From positions 1 through 64,000 of the forward strand of contig NZ_FNAU01000013.1 in NCBI RefSeq assembly GCF_900102025.1: DNA of 64,000 nt, given 5' to 3'. This document shows, in pieces, positions 34,039-43,068 of the stretch. The notes beneath the pieces were generated by a model. It was not told the origin of the DNA. It did not search any database and saw only the letters and a program-made list of their open reading frames with translations. The DNA comes from Actinobaculum suis (GTDB taxonomy: Bacteria; Actinomycetota; Actinomycetes; Actinomycetales; Actinomycetaceae). The stretch's first letter is position 1. Every line of letters starts with the position of its first letter. A program made the translations under genes and the position numbers.

Positions 34039-35523
34039 TTATCGGTTCTCGCCCGGTTGGGGCGAAGCTGGGGCTGTTTCAGGTTGTGAATCAGCGAATT
34101 GGGTTGTGGGCGTAGCGCTGGATTGCGTTTCCACTGCGGGTGTCTCGTGATCGACCAGAGATTGTGCGATCTTCTGTGCTTCGATTTCTTGTGGGGAAGC
34201 CTTGAATAGCCGCAGGCCCAGCACGAGCAGGGCGCCAATGAATCCAGCGGCCGCCAGAACTAGAAGCCCAGCGGTTTCGTTTGGAGCATCAGGAGTGCCC
34301 CATACGGATTCAGAGGCCCATACGCGCAGATTCGGTGCAGCCCAGCCGCCCAGATTTCCAATGGCATTGATAAGCCCGACTGCGCCGGCGAGTGCCGCTC
34401 CCGAAAGATAACGGGTTGGCAGCTGCCAGAAGATTGGCTGGGCGGATACGAAGCCGATAGCTGCAATCGAGAGCCCGATAAGGGATGGGATTGCATTGTG
34501 AATATTGAAGGCGGATATGGCAATGCCAAAGCCAGAAAGGAAAAGCATGGTTCCTGTTGCGAGCGCGTAACGGCCCGTGCGGTCTGCTAATCCGGGAATA
34601 ATAAGCACGCCGATGAGTGCAACTGCCCAGGGAATAGCGGTAATCAGGGAAGCAACAAATCCTACGCTTTGGCCGGTAAACGTGGTTACTTGCTGGGGCA
34701 AGAAGAAGGTTAGCCCGTAGACGGAAGCCTGGATGCAGAAATAGATAAGGCAGAAGTAGATAATCCGTGGGTGGATCAAAGCCTTCGTCCAGTGTAATGG
34801 CTCAGCTTCTTCCTTCGACGCCTCTTCGAGTTCAATTTGCCGTGTTAGCGCGTTGCGCTCCTCGGGTGTAAGCCACTTCGCGTCCTTCGGACGGTCTGTT
34901 AGAAGGAAAGGCACAAAGAAGCCGAAGACGACGGCTAGAGCGCCTTCGACAATAAACATCCATTGGTGACCCTGCAGATTCAGGAAGCCATGCATTTCTA
35001 GCAAGCCTCCCGAGAGTGGATTGCCGATCATGTTTGCCAGGGGTAACCCCATGTAAAACAGGCCGGTGGCCCAACCTCGTCTGGCGGCGGGGAACCAATA
35101 AGTCATATATGCGATTGCACCCGGGAAGAACCCTGCTTCTGTTACGCCCAGCAGGAATCGCAGAATGTAGTAGCTGGTGACGCCATTAACCAGGGAGAAT
35201 CCCATCGCGACAATGCCCCAACTGATCATGATCCGAGTCATCCACCAGCGCGCTCCGACCCTATGCATAATCAGATTGGAAGGCACTTCAAATACGGCGT
35301 ACCCAATGAAGAATAATGTGGCACCGAAAGCATAGGCAGCCGTGGAAATGCCGGCATCTGCTTCCCAAGCTTTTTGTGCCCAGCCAATATTTGTCCGGTC
35401 GATAAACGCAATAACGTACATTATCAACAGGACGGGGATAAGTCTTTTACTTGCCTTGGATACAGCGGAAGAGACTAAACGCGGATCTGGTGTTTTTGTC
35501 GCCGAGGCAGTTTTTTGAGTCAT
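34039..35523 (-). CDS. MFS transporter, anion:cation symporter (ACS) type
   Basis: 494 residues with about 12 helices. ACS-family motifs: IPVLLIMYVIAFIDRTNIGWAQ at helix 1, GYAVFEVPSNLIMHRVGARWWMTRIMISWG, and RFLLGVTEAGFFPGAIAYMTYWFP. This family imports organic anions such as sugar acids (glucarate, galactonate, tartrate), which supports an acid substrate for the operon. A hydrophilic tail of about 45 Ser/Thr/Pro/Glu-rich residues ends the protein. The operator-like palindrome at 35673-35684 is about 150 nt upstream. Confidence 0.9.
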   Translation of the reverse strand: MTQKTASATKTPDPRLVSSAVSKASKRLIPVLLIMYVIAFIDRTNIGWAQKAWEADAGISTAAYAFGATLFFIGYAVFEVPSNLIMHRVGARWWMTRIMISWGIVAMGFSLVNGVTSYYILRFLLGVTEAGFFPGAIAYMTYWFPAARRGWATGLFYMGLPLANMIGNPLSGGLLEMHGFLNLQGHQWMFIVEGALAVVFGFFVPFLLTDRPKDAKWLTPEERNALTRQIELEEASKEEAEPLHWTKALIHPRIIYFCLIYFCIQASVYGLTFFLPQQVTTFTGQSVGFVASLITAIPWAVALIGVLIIPGLADRTGRYALATGTMLFLSGFGIAISAFNIHNAIPSLIGLSIAAIGFVSAQPIFWQLPTRYLSGAALAGAVGLINAIGNLGGWAAPNLRVWASESVWGTPDAPNETAGLLVLAAAGFIGALLVLGLRLFKASPQEIEAQKIAQSLVDHETPAVETQSSATPTTQFADSQPETAPASPQPGENR

Positions 35524-35672
35524 TTTGTACCTCCCAAACCTGAAATCGTCAGGCTACGTACGAAAGTCTTTGAAGAGCGAGCGAGAGAAATACTGTAAAC
35601 CCTAAGTAAAAACGAGTTTTAATCTCCACGCCCTAGTGATGTGCATGAGCGCCGTCGCTCACATTGAAATAT

Positions 35673-35684
35673 ATCCTATAGGAT
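35673..35684. promoter_or_regulatory. GntR-type operator candidate
   Basis: atcctataggat is a perfect 12-bp palindrome inside atatatcctataggatcta, 150 nt upstream of the ACS transporter gene. The same core, atatatcctata, recurs at 40579-40590 in front of the lerK gene. A shared GntR-type regulator could bind both. The rest of 35524-35980 has no gene that I can support. Confidence 0.5.
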
Positions 35685-35980
35685 CTACGATTTTACGCAA
35701 GCAGGCAATGTGAACGAAAGTTAAGAAAGGGGGTTTTAGTGGCGGTTTGCTGTGAATTTGCACCGTTATGCATAACCAGCCTGCCTTTCTAACAGTGCTA
35801 TCAGAGTGGGTGCCAGAACGCACGGGAGTATAGGGCAAGGAATCTCAACACCTGAGTTTTGTACATGTTTGCAATTTCCCCCAGTCGCGGGTAGTCCGGG
35901 AAGGATCTAATTTCGAAAGACGGATTGCTGGGAAGAGGGAAATCGGTGTACCAGTGGGAAAATTTATGTAAAACAAAAAC

Positions 35981-36019
35981 GCGGGGTCTACCAGTGCATA
36001 ACACACTGGTAGACCCCGC
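35981..36019 (-). terminator. Terminator of the oiaC-apnO operon
   Basis: A perfect 16-bp stem (35981-35996 with 36004-36019) with a 7-nt loop lies 44 nt after the apnO stop. On the minus strand it is followed by gtttttgtttt, giving a proper intrinsic terminator. Confidence 0.88.
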
Positions 36020-36062
36020 ATCTTTGGCAGGAGTTTATATTTCCTTAGTAGCTGCTAGCTAC

Positions 36063-36920
36063 TTAGCGTTCAATCTTTTCTAGACCAAGCATCTTGGCAA
36101 GCACGTTATCTAGATCTTCGTCCTTGAAAATGTCCTTCCAGTTCGGGTTGATAACGGTTTCACGTCCATAGTCCATTGCCAGCAAACATGCATCGGAGAA
36201 GGGGTTCGAACCACGCAGGCCGTTGGTCAAAGCGATCCAAATATGTCCGTAAGCCATGGCTTCTACCATTTCGGTGCTCATATCCGTCTGCTCAACCGTG
36301 TAGTCAATGGCATCCCGCAGGAATTGGCCAAGCATGCAACCCAAGGTTTCAGCCAAAGTGGGTTCGAGAACTGCGAGGTCATGTACGGAACCCCAGTGCA
36401 CTTTAATTACCGGCGCGAACTGGTTGGCAATTACCTCTTCAGCAATTGGTTGCCACTTTTCGGACGGTGTGTGCATGGCTGCCACTACGTGTTGTGCGGC
36501 GGCCTGGCCACCGAAGGTATCAGCCCATTCTTCCTTCGTGGTGCGTTCCAGGAAGAGAGAAGGATGGCAGGGGTGGCAAACTACGTAGGTGATTCCCTCC
36601 CGCATATACAAAAGATTTGCGTAGGCGGCGGCCGGATCAAGGGTGAGAACTACAGAGTCTTCCTTCTGCAGCGGCACGTATTGTTCCGTGATCTTGCCGA
36701 GCAGCTTATCCGGTACCGCATACACAACTACATCTGCAGTTGGCAATACCTCTGCCGGTTCGGAAAGCGTGCGGCCGGCTTCTTCGACGTTCTTACGGCC
36801 CTGCTCGCCAGAATCTACGAAGCTTACGGTGTACTCCGGAATGTTCTGCAGATTCGGAGATACACGCATGCCCATCTTGCCACCGGCACCTACAACGACG
36901 ATGTTGAGTTTAGTTGCCAT
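36063..36920 (-). CDS. apnO: D-apionate oxidoisomerase homologue (ketol-acid-reductoisomerase/6PGDH-like)
   Basis: 285 residues from ATG 36920, two nt after the stop of the upstream gene; its ribosome site aaggag lies inside that gene's last codons. The N-terminal Rossmann motif is VVVGAGGKMGMRVSPNL; the substrate region has CHPCHPSLFLE, and the all-helical C-terminal domain (TLAETLGCMLGQFLRDAIDY, AMAYGHIWIALTNGLRGSNPFSDACLLAMDYG) matches the phosphogluconate-dehydrogenase C-terminal-like family to which ApnO belongs. ApnO turns D-apionate into 3-oxo-isoapionate with NAD+. Coupling to an OiaC-like gene strongly supports this. Assignment is from recognition, not alignment. Confidence 0.75.
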   Translation of the reverse strand: MATKLNIVVVGAGGKMGMRVSPNLQNIPEYTVSFVDSGEQGRKNVEEAGRTLSEPAEVLPTADVVVYAVPDKLLGKITEQYVPLQKEDSVVLTLDPAAAYANLLYMREGITYVVCHPCHPSLFLERTTKEEWADTFGGQAAAQHVVAAMHTPSEKWQPIAEEVIANQFAPVIKVHWGSVHDLAVLEPTLAETLGCMLGQFLRDAIDYTVEQTDMSTEMVEAMAYGHIWIALTNGLRGSNPFSDACLLAMDYGRETVINPNWKDIFKDEDLDNVLAKMLGLEKIER

Positions 36921-36922
36921 AA

Positions 36923-37726
36923 TTACTGATTGCTCCTTATGTAATCGAGTGTTTGTTGGGTCCACCGGCGCTCCTCGGCGACGGTCGTTTCTGCGTCTTC
37001 TTGCCAGACGAGCCAATGCTCAACAATCTGGCTAATTCCTCGCTTTTCGGGTTGCACCTGTTGCACCTCGTAGGCGTAATCAAGTAACCCTTCGCCCATA
37101 GGCGCCCCTGCATAGGTGAATCCAACCCATCCCTGCTGCCGGGAGAAGGCAAAATCCTTCACATGTAGATTCAGCGTGTAGGGGGCACATAGATCGATAA
37201 CATCGCGAGGATGTTCCAGCCCGGCCACGCAGTTTGCCGGGTCCAGAGCGATTCCCACCCGAGGGTGATCAACTTCTTGAATGATTGACACCAGGTCTTG
37301 AGTGGAAACCTGCTCGTAGGTTTCAATAGCTAGATCCACACCTTGGCTATCTAGCCGCGGGATGAGAGAACGCAGGTTTTGTACCACCTGCGCACGATCC
37401 AGAGTCCCTTCCGGATTCTTCTGCACCATCGTTCGCACCACCCGCGCCTCTAGGGCCTGGGCGATATCTAGATATTTCTCCAGGTGCGCGCGATCAGTGC
37501 CTCGAGTTCCAATCTCCAGCTCCACCTCTTGTGCCGCCGCATCATCATGCAAGCGGGTGAGTTCTGCGGAGGAGAGCGCTTCAAGTTTCGGATAGTCGCA
37601 TATTTGCAGTACCCCGCAATCAAGTTCGCGGGTACGCGCAACCATGCCAGATAAATCCAGAGGATTGGGAACCCGATCTGATATTTCCCAGAAAAGTGCG
37701 TATGTAGAAATGCCTACACCGGCCAT
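36923..37726 (-). CDS. oiaC: Probable 3-oxo-isoapionate decarboxylase (xylose-isomerase-like)
   Basis: 267 residues from ATG 37726 with ggag 7 nt upstream. TIM barrel: GISTYALFWEIS at the N-terminus, GVLQICDYPKLEAL, IELGTRG-like LEIGTRGTDRAHLEKYLDIA, metal Glu in DLAIETYEQVST, VGIALDPANCVAGLEHP, NLHVKDFAFSR and QIVEHWLVWQ. Known OiaC proteins are xylose-isomerase-family decarboxylases giving L-erythrulose and CO2. Its start is in a divergent region with two GntR-type operators, and it is translationally coupled to apnO. The L-erythrulose pathway genes lie 3 kb away on the other strand. Confidence 0.7.
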   Translation of the reverse strand: MAGVGISTYALFWEISDRVPNPLDLSGMVARTRELDCGVLQICDYPKLEALSSAELTRLHDDAAAQEVELEIGTRGTDRAHLEKYLDIAQALEARVVRTMVQKNPEGTLDRAQVVQNLRSLIPRLDSQGVDLAIETYEQVSTQDLVSIIQEVDHPRVGIALDPANCVAGLEHPRDVIDLCAPYTLNLHVKDFAFSRQQGWVGFTYAGAPMGEGLLDYAYEVQQVQPEKRGISQIVEHWLVWQEDAETTVAEERRWTQQTLDYIRSNQ

Positions 37727-37808
37727 AATTCGCTCCATTGCGTTTGCTAGCGGCACCTGAGTGCCCGATTATTAGCGGTGCTGATGCCGCTCCAGCGCGA
37801 CCCCGCCA

Positions 37809-37824
37809 AAGTGGTTGACCACTT
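37809..37824. promoter_or_regulatory. FadR-type GntR operator, site 1
   Basis: aagtggttgaccactt has 7-bp inverted arms and contains TGGTTGACCA, the typical tGGTnnnACCa form of FadR-subfamily GntR operators. It lies 83 nt upstream of oiaC in the divergent oiaC/MFS region. Confidence 0.65.
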
Positions 37825-37962
37825 CCGAGTGTAGGGCGGAAATTTTTTCTTCGCAAGAGCGAACCTGAAACGGATCCGGAGTGCGAAAGTTGCAGAAAAG
37901 AGCCGCGTTTCGATACGGATTTGGGGTGCGGGGCGATTCTTCGACTGGGGCCCGGTTTTCAA

Positions 37963-37998
37963 AAAGTGGTTGACCAAATCTTTCTCGCTCGCTACATT
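37963..37998 (+). promoter_or_regulatory. Promoter with overlapping GntR operator, site 2
   Basis: aaagtggttgaccaaat (37963-37979) repeats the core TGGTTGACCA of site 1, 154 bp away. It overlaps a possible -35 ttgacc (37970-37975) with tacatt (37993-37998) at 17-nt spacing as -10 for the plus-strand transporter gene. Binding here would repress the transporter and its downstream GntR gene. Confidence 0.6.
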
Positions 37999-38074
37999 TG
38001 CCTTATTGAGCAACGAGGCTCACACCCGCGTCGGGACCTACGGCCCGAGATGCGGCTCGAATTCAAGGACACTC

Positions 38075-39460
38075 ATGGCTACAAATAAAGATTTAGACGC
38101 GCAAAGCAGAGAAGCTAGCGTTGAAAAGTCCACTATGAATCAAGTGGCAAAACATTTAATGCCGTTTTTGGCGCTGATGTTCTTCATTAACTTCCTCGAC
38201 CGGACGGCGATCTCCTTCGCCGCACCGCACGGAATGAATCAAGACCTCGGCCTCACCGCCGCACAGTTCGGCTTCGCCTCCGGCATCTTCTTCATTGGGT
38301 ACATTATTCTCGAAGTTCCATCCAACCTGGCCCTGCACAAATTCGGGGCTAGGAAATGGTTGGCGCGAATCATGATTTCTTGGGGCATTGTGGCTGTGCT
38401 CTTCACCTTCGTGCAGTCCGCTACCCAGCTGTACTGGTTACGCTTCCTCCTCGGCGTGGCAGAAGCCGGATTCTTCCCGGGTGCAATTCTCTGCCTTTCG
38501 ATGTGGGCGCCCGCCTGCCACCGGGCGCGGATGCTCGGCCTGTTCTACATTGCGCAACCGCTCACTACCGCCATTGGTGCGCCCCTGGCAGGTGGGTTGA
38601 TCCAGCTGCATGGGCTCTTCGGCCTCGAAGGTTGGCGCGTCATGTTCCTCTTTGTGGGTTTGCCCGCAGTGGTCGTGGGGATCGCCGCTTTGTACGTACT
38701 CAAGGATGATCCGCATCAAGCCCGGTGGCTCACCACAGAACAAGCGGATTGGTTGGTAGCCGAACTTAAGCAGGAAGACGAACAAAAAGAGGAGACCTAC
38801 AAGGTTTCCACCCGGCAGACCTTCACGAATGGCCGGGTCTGGGCACTTTCGCTTGTTTATTTCGGCTTTATCTACGGGTTGTATGCGCTGGGCTTCTTCC
38901 TGCCGACGATTGTTTCGGGCTTCGAAGCGCAACTGGGCGAACTCAATAATTTCCAAGAAGGTCTCATTACTGCAATCCCTTATGTGGTTGCGGCAGTGGG
39001 TCTGTGGCAGTGGTCGAAGATGGTGCAGAAGCGCGGCTTAAAGACCTGGCATATCGCCCTTCCCGCGGTGATCGGCGGAATCTCAATTCCGGCAGCCTTG
39101 CTGGTACAAGATCAACCGGTGGCCTGCATCCTCCTGGTTACGGTAACCGCCTGCTCGATCTTCGCGGTGCTACCGAACTTCTGGACTCTTCCCACTATGT
39201 TCTTGACTGGCGCTGCCGCCGCTGCGGGTACCGCACTCATTAATACTGTCGGCAACATTGCCGGGTTCTCTGCCGGCTACATCACCGGTTGGTTGCATGA
39301 CTTGACGGGCGGTTACCTGTTGCCGATGTGCGTCGTCGGAGGAGTGATGCTCCTTTCCGCACTCATTTTGGGTGGCTTGCGTGCCTCTATGAAGAGCCCC
39401 GAAGCCCTAGCTGCTGAGGACGAGCGTGAACAAGCCGAACTTGCAAAGTTCGAATCCTAG
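38075..39460 (+). CDS. MFS transporter, ACS type; probable D-apionate importer
   Basis: 461 residues from ATG 38075 after aaggac, inside a longer open frame. About 12 helices with ACS motifs: MPFLALMFFINFLDRTAISFAA, GYIILEVPSNLALHKFGARKWLARIMISWG, RFLLGVAEAGFFPGAILCLSMW. It diverges from oiaC-apnO across a region with two identical GntR-type sites, making sugar-acid import for that pathway the best inference. It is a paralogue of the transporter at 34.0-35.5 kb, but the two are clearly diverged. Confidence 0.88.
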   Translation: MATNKDLDAQSREASVEKSTMNQVAKHLMPFLALMFFINFLDRTAISFAAPHGMNQDLGLTAAQFGFASGIFFIGYIILEVPSNLALHKFGARKWLARIMISWGIVAVLFTFVQSATQLYWLRFLLGVAEAGFFPGAILCLSMWAPACHRARMLGLFYIAQPLTTAIGAPLAGGLIQLHGLFGLEGWRVMFLFVGLPAVVVGIAALYVLKDDPHQARWLTTEQADWLVAELKQEDEQKEETYKVSTRQTFTNGRVWALSLVYFGFIYGLYALGFFLPTIVSGFEAQLGELNNFQEGLITAIPYVVAAVGLWQWSKMVQKRGLKTWHIALPAVIGGISIPAALLVQDQPVACILLVTVTACSIFAVLPNFWTLPTMFLTGAAAAAGTALINTVGNIAGFSAGYITGWLHDLTGGYLLPMCVVGGVMLLSALILGGLRASMKSPEALAAEDEREQAELAKFES

Positions 39461-39657
39461 GATGCTGGAACGTTCGTGTGTAGCTACTACTTCGCCACCA
39501 CCTCGCCCTAAGACACAGCTCTTTTTGGGTGATTGGTACGTAAGATACAGGTATTGATTTGTTGGCTAGAGGTGCGGGTGATCGTGCTTCCTGCTGGATC
39601 ACCCGGCCTTTCACCCGCGAGGTTGTGCGCGGCGAGGAAAGCAAGGGGATATGGCTT

Positions 39658-40542
39658 ATGGCTGAGAGAGCGAAGGTGCTCGAAGCGGAGCACGAAGAAA
39701 CTAGTTCGGCGGCCAGAAAGCTCAGCCTTGAACGCGGCGAAGTTGCACCCTTGAACGTGACGGCGAGGTCGAATACGGAAGTTTCGCGTACGGCCCAGTC
39801 GATCCTTAACGATATCGCCGCCGGAAAATATGAAGTTGACGGCCGTTTGCCGGCGGAACGGCAACTGGCTGCCATGATGGGAGTTTCGCGTGCAACGATT
39901 CGGGAGGCGCTCAGTGTGTTGGAAGTGCTGGGCGTGGTAGAAGTGCAACACGGATCAGGTGCCTATGTGCGCATGGGCACGGGTGGGATGGTGCGTAACG
40001 TGATTCGCTGGCAACTCGAACTGGGGTACAACGAATACGTGGATGTGCTCCAGGTGCGTTCCTCCCTGGAGGTGCTTGCCGCGCGCCTTGCCGCCACGGC
40101 GGTACATCAATCCAAAGAGCCGATGCGTCTGCTGGAACCGCTTTCGCAAACCTTGCTCGGCCAAGAAACCGCCTTGCGGGAGGAAAACCAGGCCGATTTC
40201 GTGCGGTACGACGCCGCCTACCACGTGGAATTAGGGGAGCTGAGCGGCAATCGCACGCTGGCAGAGCTCCTCTCCACTTTGCGGGGCTTGCTGAAAGTGT
40301 GGCTGGAACATTCCGCGAAAGAACGCGAAGATCAGGAGTTGGCATATAAGGAACACCTTGCCGTGTACCGCGAAATCCAAATGGGACGCTCCAACGCGGC
40401 CGCCAAACTCATGTGGAACCACATGGTTTCGGGATCTGACCGGCTCATCGCCGCAAACCTGCAGGCTACGGACCGGCATCTCTTTGACGAATCTTTGGAC
40501 GCGCCAGAACCGCCCGTGGGCAACGGCGAAATCCCAGACTAA
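39658..40542 (+). CDS. GntR-family regulator, FadR/FCD type
   Basis: 294 residues from ATG 39658 after aagggga. The winged HTH (QSILNDIAAGKYEVDGRLPAERQLAAMMGVSRATIREALSVLEVLGVVEVQHGSGAYV) is followed by an FCD domain (RSSLEVLAARLAATAVHQ, DAAYHVELGELSGNRTLAELL, EHLAVYREI). Residues 1-35 are a polar extension. It lies downstream of the ACS transporter and upstream of lerK-derI-lerI. The TGGTTGACCA sites in the oiaC/MFS intergenic region fit this subfamily, so it may regulate the complete D-apionate route; that is inference. Confidence 0.9.
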   Translation: MAERAKVLEAEHEETSSAARKLSLERGEVAPLNVTARSNTEVSRTAQSILNDIAAGKYEVDGRLPAERQLAAMMGVSRATIREALSVLEVLGVVEVQHGSGAYVRMGTGGMVRNVIRWQLELGYNEYVDVLQVRSSLEVLAARLAATAVHQSKEPMRLLEPLSQTLLGQETALREENQADFVRYDAAYHVELGELSGNRTLAELLSTLRGLLKVWLEHSAKEREDQELAYKEHLAVYREIQMGRSNAAAKLMWNHMVSGSDRLIAANLQATDRHLFDESLDAPEPPVGNGEIPD

Positions 40543-40576
40543 AGGAAATCGGTTCCAAATAACCGGACCCAGCAAA

Positions 40577-40597
40577 TCATATATCCTATATTGTAGG
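40577..40597. promoter_or_regulatory. GntR-type site before lerK
   Basis: tcatatatcctatattgtagg shares its left half with the perfect palindrome at 35673-35684; the right half (tgtagg) is degenerate. It is 51-71 nt upstream of the lerK start, in the 105-nt gap after the GntR gene. Confidence 0.4.
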
Positions 40598-40647
40598 TGT
40601 AGGCGTAACGGCAAAAGCCGAAACATCATGATGCAACGGAGCATAAA

Positions 40648-42411
40648 TTGACATACATATATAACGACCCGAAGCGTTTCGCGCGGGATTCTTTGGCGGG
40701 TTTTGTGCAAGCTCATTCCCGATATGTAACGGCCGTGCACGGCGGCGTCGTGCGCGCTACCGCCTCTCCGGAAAACGAGGTGGCGCTAGTAATCGGCGGC
40801 GGGTCCGGGCACTACCCGGCCTTTTCCGGGTGGACGGGCCCGGGCATGGCACACGGCACGGTGTGCGGCAACGTTTTTGCTTCACCTTCCGAATCCCAAG
40901 TGCTTTCCGTGGCCCGCGCGGCCGATAATGGCGGCGGAGTATTGATCGTCTTCGGCAACTATGCCGGGGACGTGCTGCACTTCGGTGCCGCCGCGAAAGA
41001 CCTGCGGGAAGACTACGGAATCGACGCCCGCATCGTCACGATTAGCGACGATATTGCTTCCGCCCCGCCCGAAAAACATCGGGAGCGGCGCGGCATCGGA
41101 GGCGATCTTTTCGTAGTAAAAACAACCGGGGCAGCAATTGCTGCCGGTGCCGATCTCGACGCCGCCGAAAAACTCGCCTGGCACGCCAACGATTCCGTGC
41201 GCACGCTCGGCGTGGCCTTCAGTGGCTGCACGCTTCCCGGCGCCAGCGAACCGCTCTTCACCGTGCCGGAAGGGAAAGTGGCGCTCGGCCTGGGCATTCA
41301 CGGCGAACCCGGGATTTCCGAACACGACCACATGACGGCCACCGAACTTGCCCAACTACTAGTTTCGCGGGTCATGGCCGAAGAACCTGCGCGCGTGCCG
41401 GGCGGTTACGAAGGCAAAGTAGCGGTGATCCTCAACGGGCTGGGCGCCACCAAATACGAAGAACTGTTCCTCCTGTACGGCGAAGTAACCGCGCAACTAG
41501 CCGCGTACGACGTCGAAATTATCGCCCCGGAAGTGGGTGAACAGGTGACCTCCCTCGATATGGCCGGCGCTTCCCTTTCGCTCGCCTTCCTCGATCCCGA
41601 ACTGGAAAAGTACTGGCTCGCGCCCGCCGATACGCCCGCCTTCAAAGTGGGGCAAGGGCAGATCGGGCAAGCACCGCGCCGCACCAAACCCCTGGTAGGT
41701 ACCGGCGCGGATGCGGGGGCCGACGCCGAAAGCCCCGGCGATGTTACCCAGCTCCCCAAGGGAAGTGCGGAATCGGTGGCGCAAGGAGCACAGGCCGCGG
41801 AAATCTTCCAGGCCCTCGCGCAGGCCGCGATCGACGCCGAAGAATCCCTGGGCAAATTGGATTCCATTGCCGGGGACGGCGACCACGGGCAAGGTATGGT
41901 GCTCGGTTCAGTGGCGGCGCGCGATATTGCGCAAGCGGCGGCCACGGCCGGGTGCGGGGCACGCACGGTAATCGACCAGGCCGGCCGGGCGTGGTCGGAA
42001 GGAGCCGGCGGCACTTCAGGTGCCCTGTGGGGCGGTGCGATCCGCGAAGTGGCGCGCGCTTTTGATGATAAGGAGCGCCTGGCCGGGCCGGCCGTGGGCG
42101 CGGCCATTGTGGCCGGGGCGCGGCACGTGGCCCTCCAAGGTGGGGCCAAAGTGGGCCAAAAAACCATGGTAGACGCCACCGAACCTTTCGCCGATGCTCT
42201 CGAAACCGCGCTGGAAAGCGGGAAAGACCTCGCCGCGGCCTGGGCGCAGGCAGCTGCTACCGCACAAGAAGCCGCCCAAGCCACCAGCGAGATTGTGGCC
42301 ACCAAGGGGCGGGCAAAAACTCATGGCGATGCTTCCCTCGGCCATCCCGATCCGGGCGCAGTATCATTTGCGCTCCTCATGGAAACCGCGGCCGCCACGC
42401 TCGCCAAGTAG
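40648..42411 (+). CDS. lerK: DhaK-DhaL fusion kinase, probable L-erythrulose kinase
   Basis: 587 residues from a TTG start at 40648 with cggag 7 nt upstream. The DhaK domain (about 1-335) has GGGSGHYPAFSGWTG and the substrate-binding His at residue 218 (GLGIHGEPG), the same number as in E. coli DhaK. The DhaL domain (about 380-587) binds Mg-ATP through the Asp cluster SIAGDGDHGQGM. A 40-residue Ala/Gly/Asp-rich linker joins them. ATP-dependent single-chain kinases of this kind act on dihydroxyacetone or erythrulose; the RpiB- and TIM-like partners downstream favour L-erythrulose (to L-erythrulose-1-P). Glycerone kinase is the alternative. Confidence 0.82.
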   Translation: MTYIYNDPKRFARDSLAGFVQAHSRYVTAVHGGVVRATASPENEVALVIGGGSGHYPAFSGWTGPGMAHGTVCGNVFASPSESQVLSVARAADNGGGVLIVFGNYAGDVLHFGAAAKDLREDYGIDARIVTISDDIASAPPEKHRERRGIGGDLFVVKTTGAAIAAGADLDAAEKLAWHANDSVRTLGVAFSGCTLPGASEPLFTVPEGKVALGLGIHGEPGISEHDHMTATELAQLLVSRVMAEEPARVPGGYEGKVAVILNGLGATKYEELFLLYGEVTAQLAAYDVEIIAPEVGEQVTSLDMAGASLSLAFLDPELEKYWLAPADTPAFKVGQGQIGQAPRRTKPLVGTGADAGADAESPGDVTQLPKGSAESVAQGAQAAEIFQALAQAAIDAEESLGKLDSIAGDGDHGQGMVLGSVAARDIAQAAATAGCGARTVIDQAGRAWSEGAGGTSGALWGGAIREVARAFDDKERLAGPAVGAAIVAGARHVALQGGAKVGQKTMVDATEPFADALETALESGKDLAAAWAQAAATAQEAAQATSEIVATKGRAKTHGDASLGHPDPGAVSFALLMETAAATLAK

Positions 42412-42555
42412 CGCGCACAGGAGCAGTAGCGGAGAGCCCGCCGCGTTAGCGGAAAACGCGGCGAGCACGAGCGGCCCCGAAAACCGGAATCGTAGACGGG
42501 GACCGTAAACCTAAACAAAAATCTTGAAGCAGGCAAAAATAGAGGAAGGAAACCA

Positions 42556-43023
42556 ATGGCATACCGCGTTATTTTGATTGGCGATTCGGCTGGTTATGGG
42601 TATAAGAACATGATCAAGGAAATGTTGACGGGTGATCCGCGCGTGAGCGAAGTGATCGACGCCGGCATGAACGAAGGGGAAACCCCGGATCTATACCCAA
42701 ATTTGGCTACGGCCGCGGCGGAGCGGATTGCGCGCGGGGAAGCGGACCGCGGGATCTTCGTGTGTGGCACGGGGATGGGCGTGGCGATGTCTGCCTGCAA
42801 GGTGAAGGGCATTCGCGCGTCGGTAGCGCATGATTCGTATTCGGTGGAAAGGCTAGTGAAGTCGAATAACGCGCAGATTCTGTGTTTGGGGCAGCGCGTG
42901 ATTGGGCCGGAGCTAGCCAAGCGGCTCGCCTCGGAATTCTTGGACTACGAATTTGATCCGGCTTCGCATTCGAAAGCCAATGTAGACGCCATCTGCGCTT
43001 ACGACGGCTCACTCGAAAAGTAG
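42556..43023 (+). CDS. derI: RpiB/LacAB-family isomerase, probable D-erythrulose-4-phosphate isomerase
   Basis: 155 residues; ATG 42556 after gaggaagga. RpiB features: IGDSAGYGYKNMIKEML at the N-terminus, the catalytic Cys in GIFVCGTGMGVAMSACKVKGIRA, and HDSYSVERLVKSNNAQILCLGQRVIG. In the D-threitol/L-threitol/erythritol pathway described in mycobacteria, DerI of this family converts D-erythrulose-4-P to D-erythrose-4-P. Here it lies between the kinase and the TIM-like gene, the same set. A ribose-5-P isomerase B role is the alternative. Confidence 0.8.
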   Translation: MAYRVILIGDSAGYGYKNMIKEMLTGDPRVSEVIDAGMNEGETPDLYPNLATAAAERIARGEADRGIFVCGTGMGVAMSACKVKGIRASVAHDSYSVERLVKSNNAQILCLGQRVIGPELAKRLASEFLDYEFDPASHSKANVDAICAYDGSLEK

Positions 43024-43068
43024 CTGCGCAAAGCACACCGAAACAACCGAAACCGGGAGGTCGGGAAC

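Noticed and set aside
35801-36004. 67-codon minus-strand frame between the two sugar-acid operons
   Set aside because: Its start lies inside the apnO terminator hairpin, no ribosome site, no recognisable family.
41406-42305. Minus-strand open frame of 299 codons inside lerK
   Set aside because: Antisense shadow of the DhaL domain and Ala-rich linker; no start signal.
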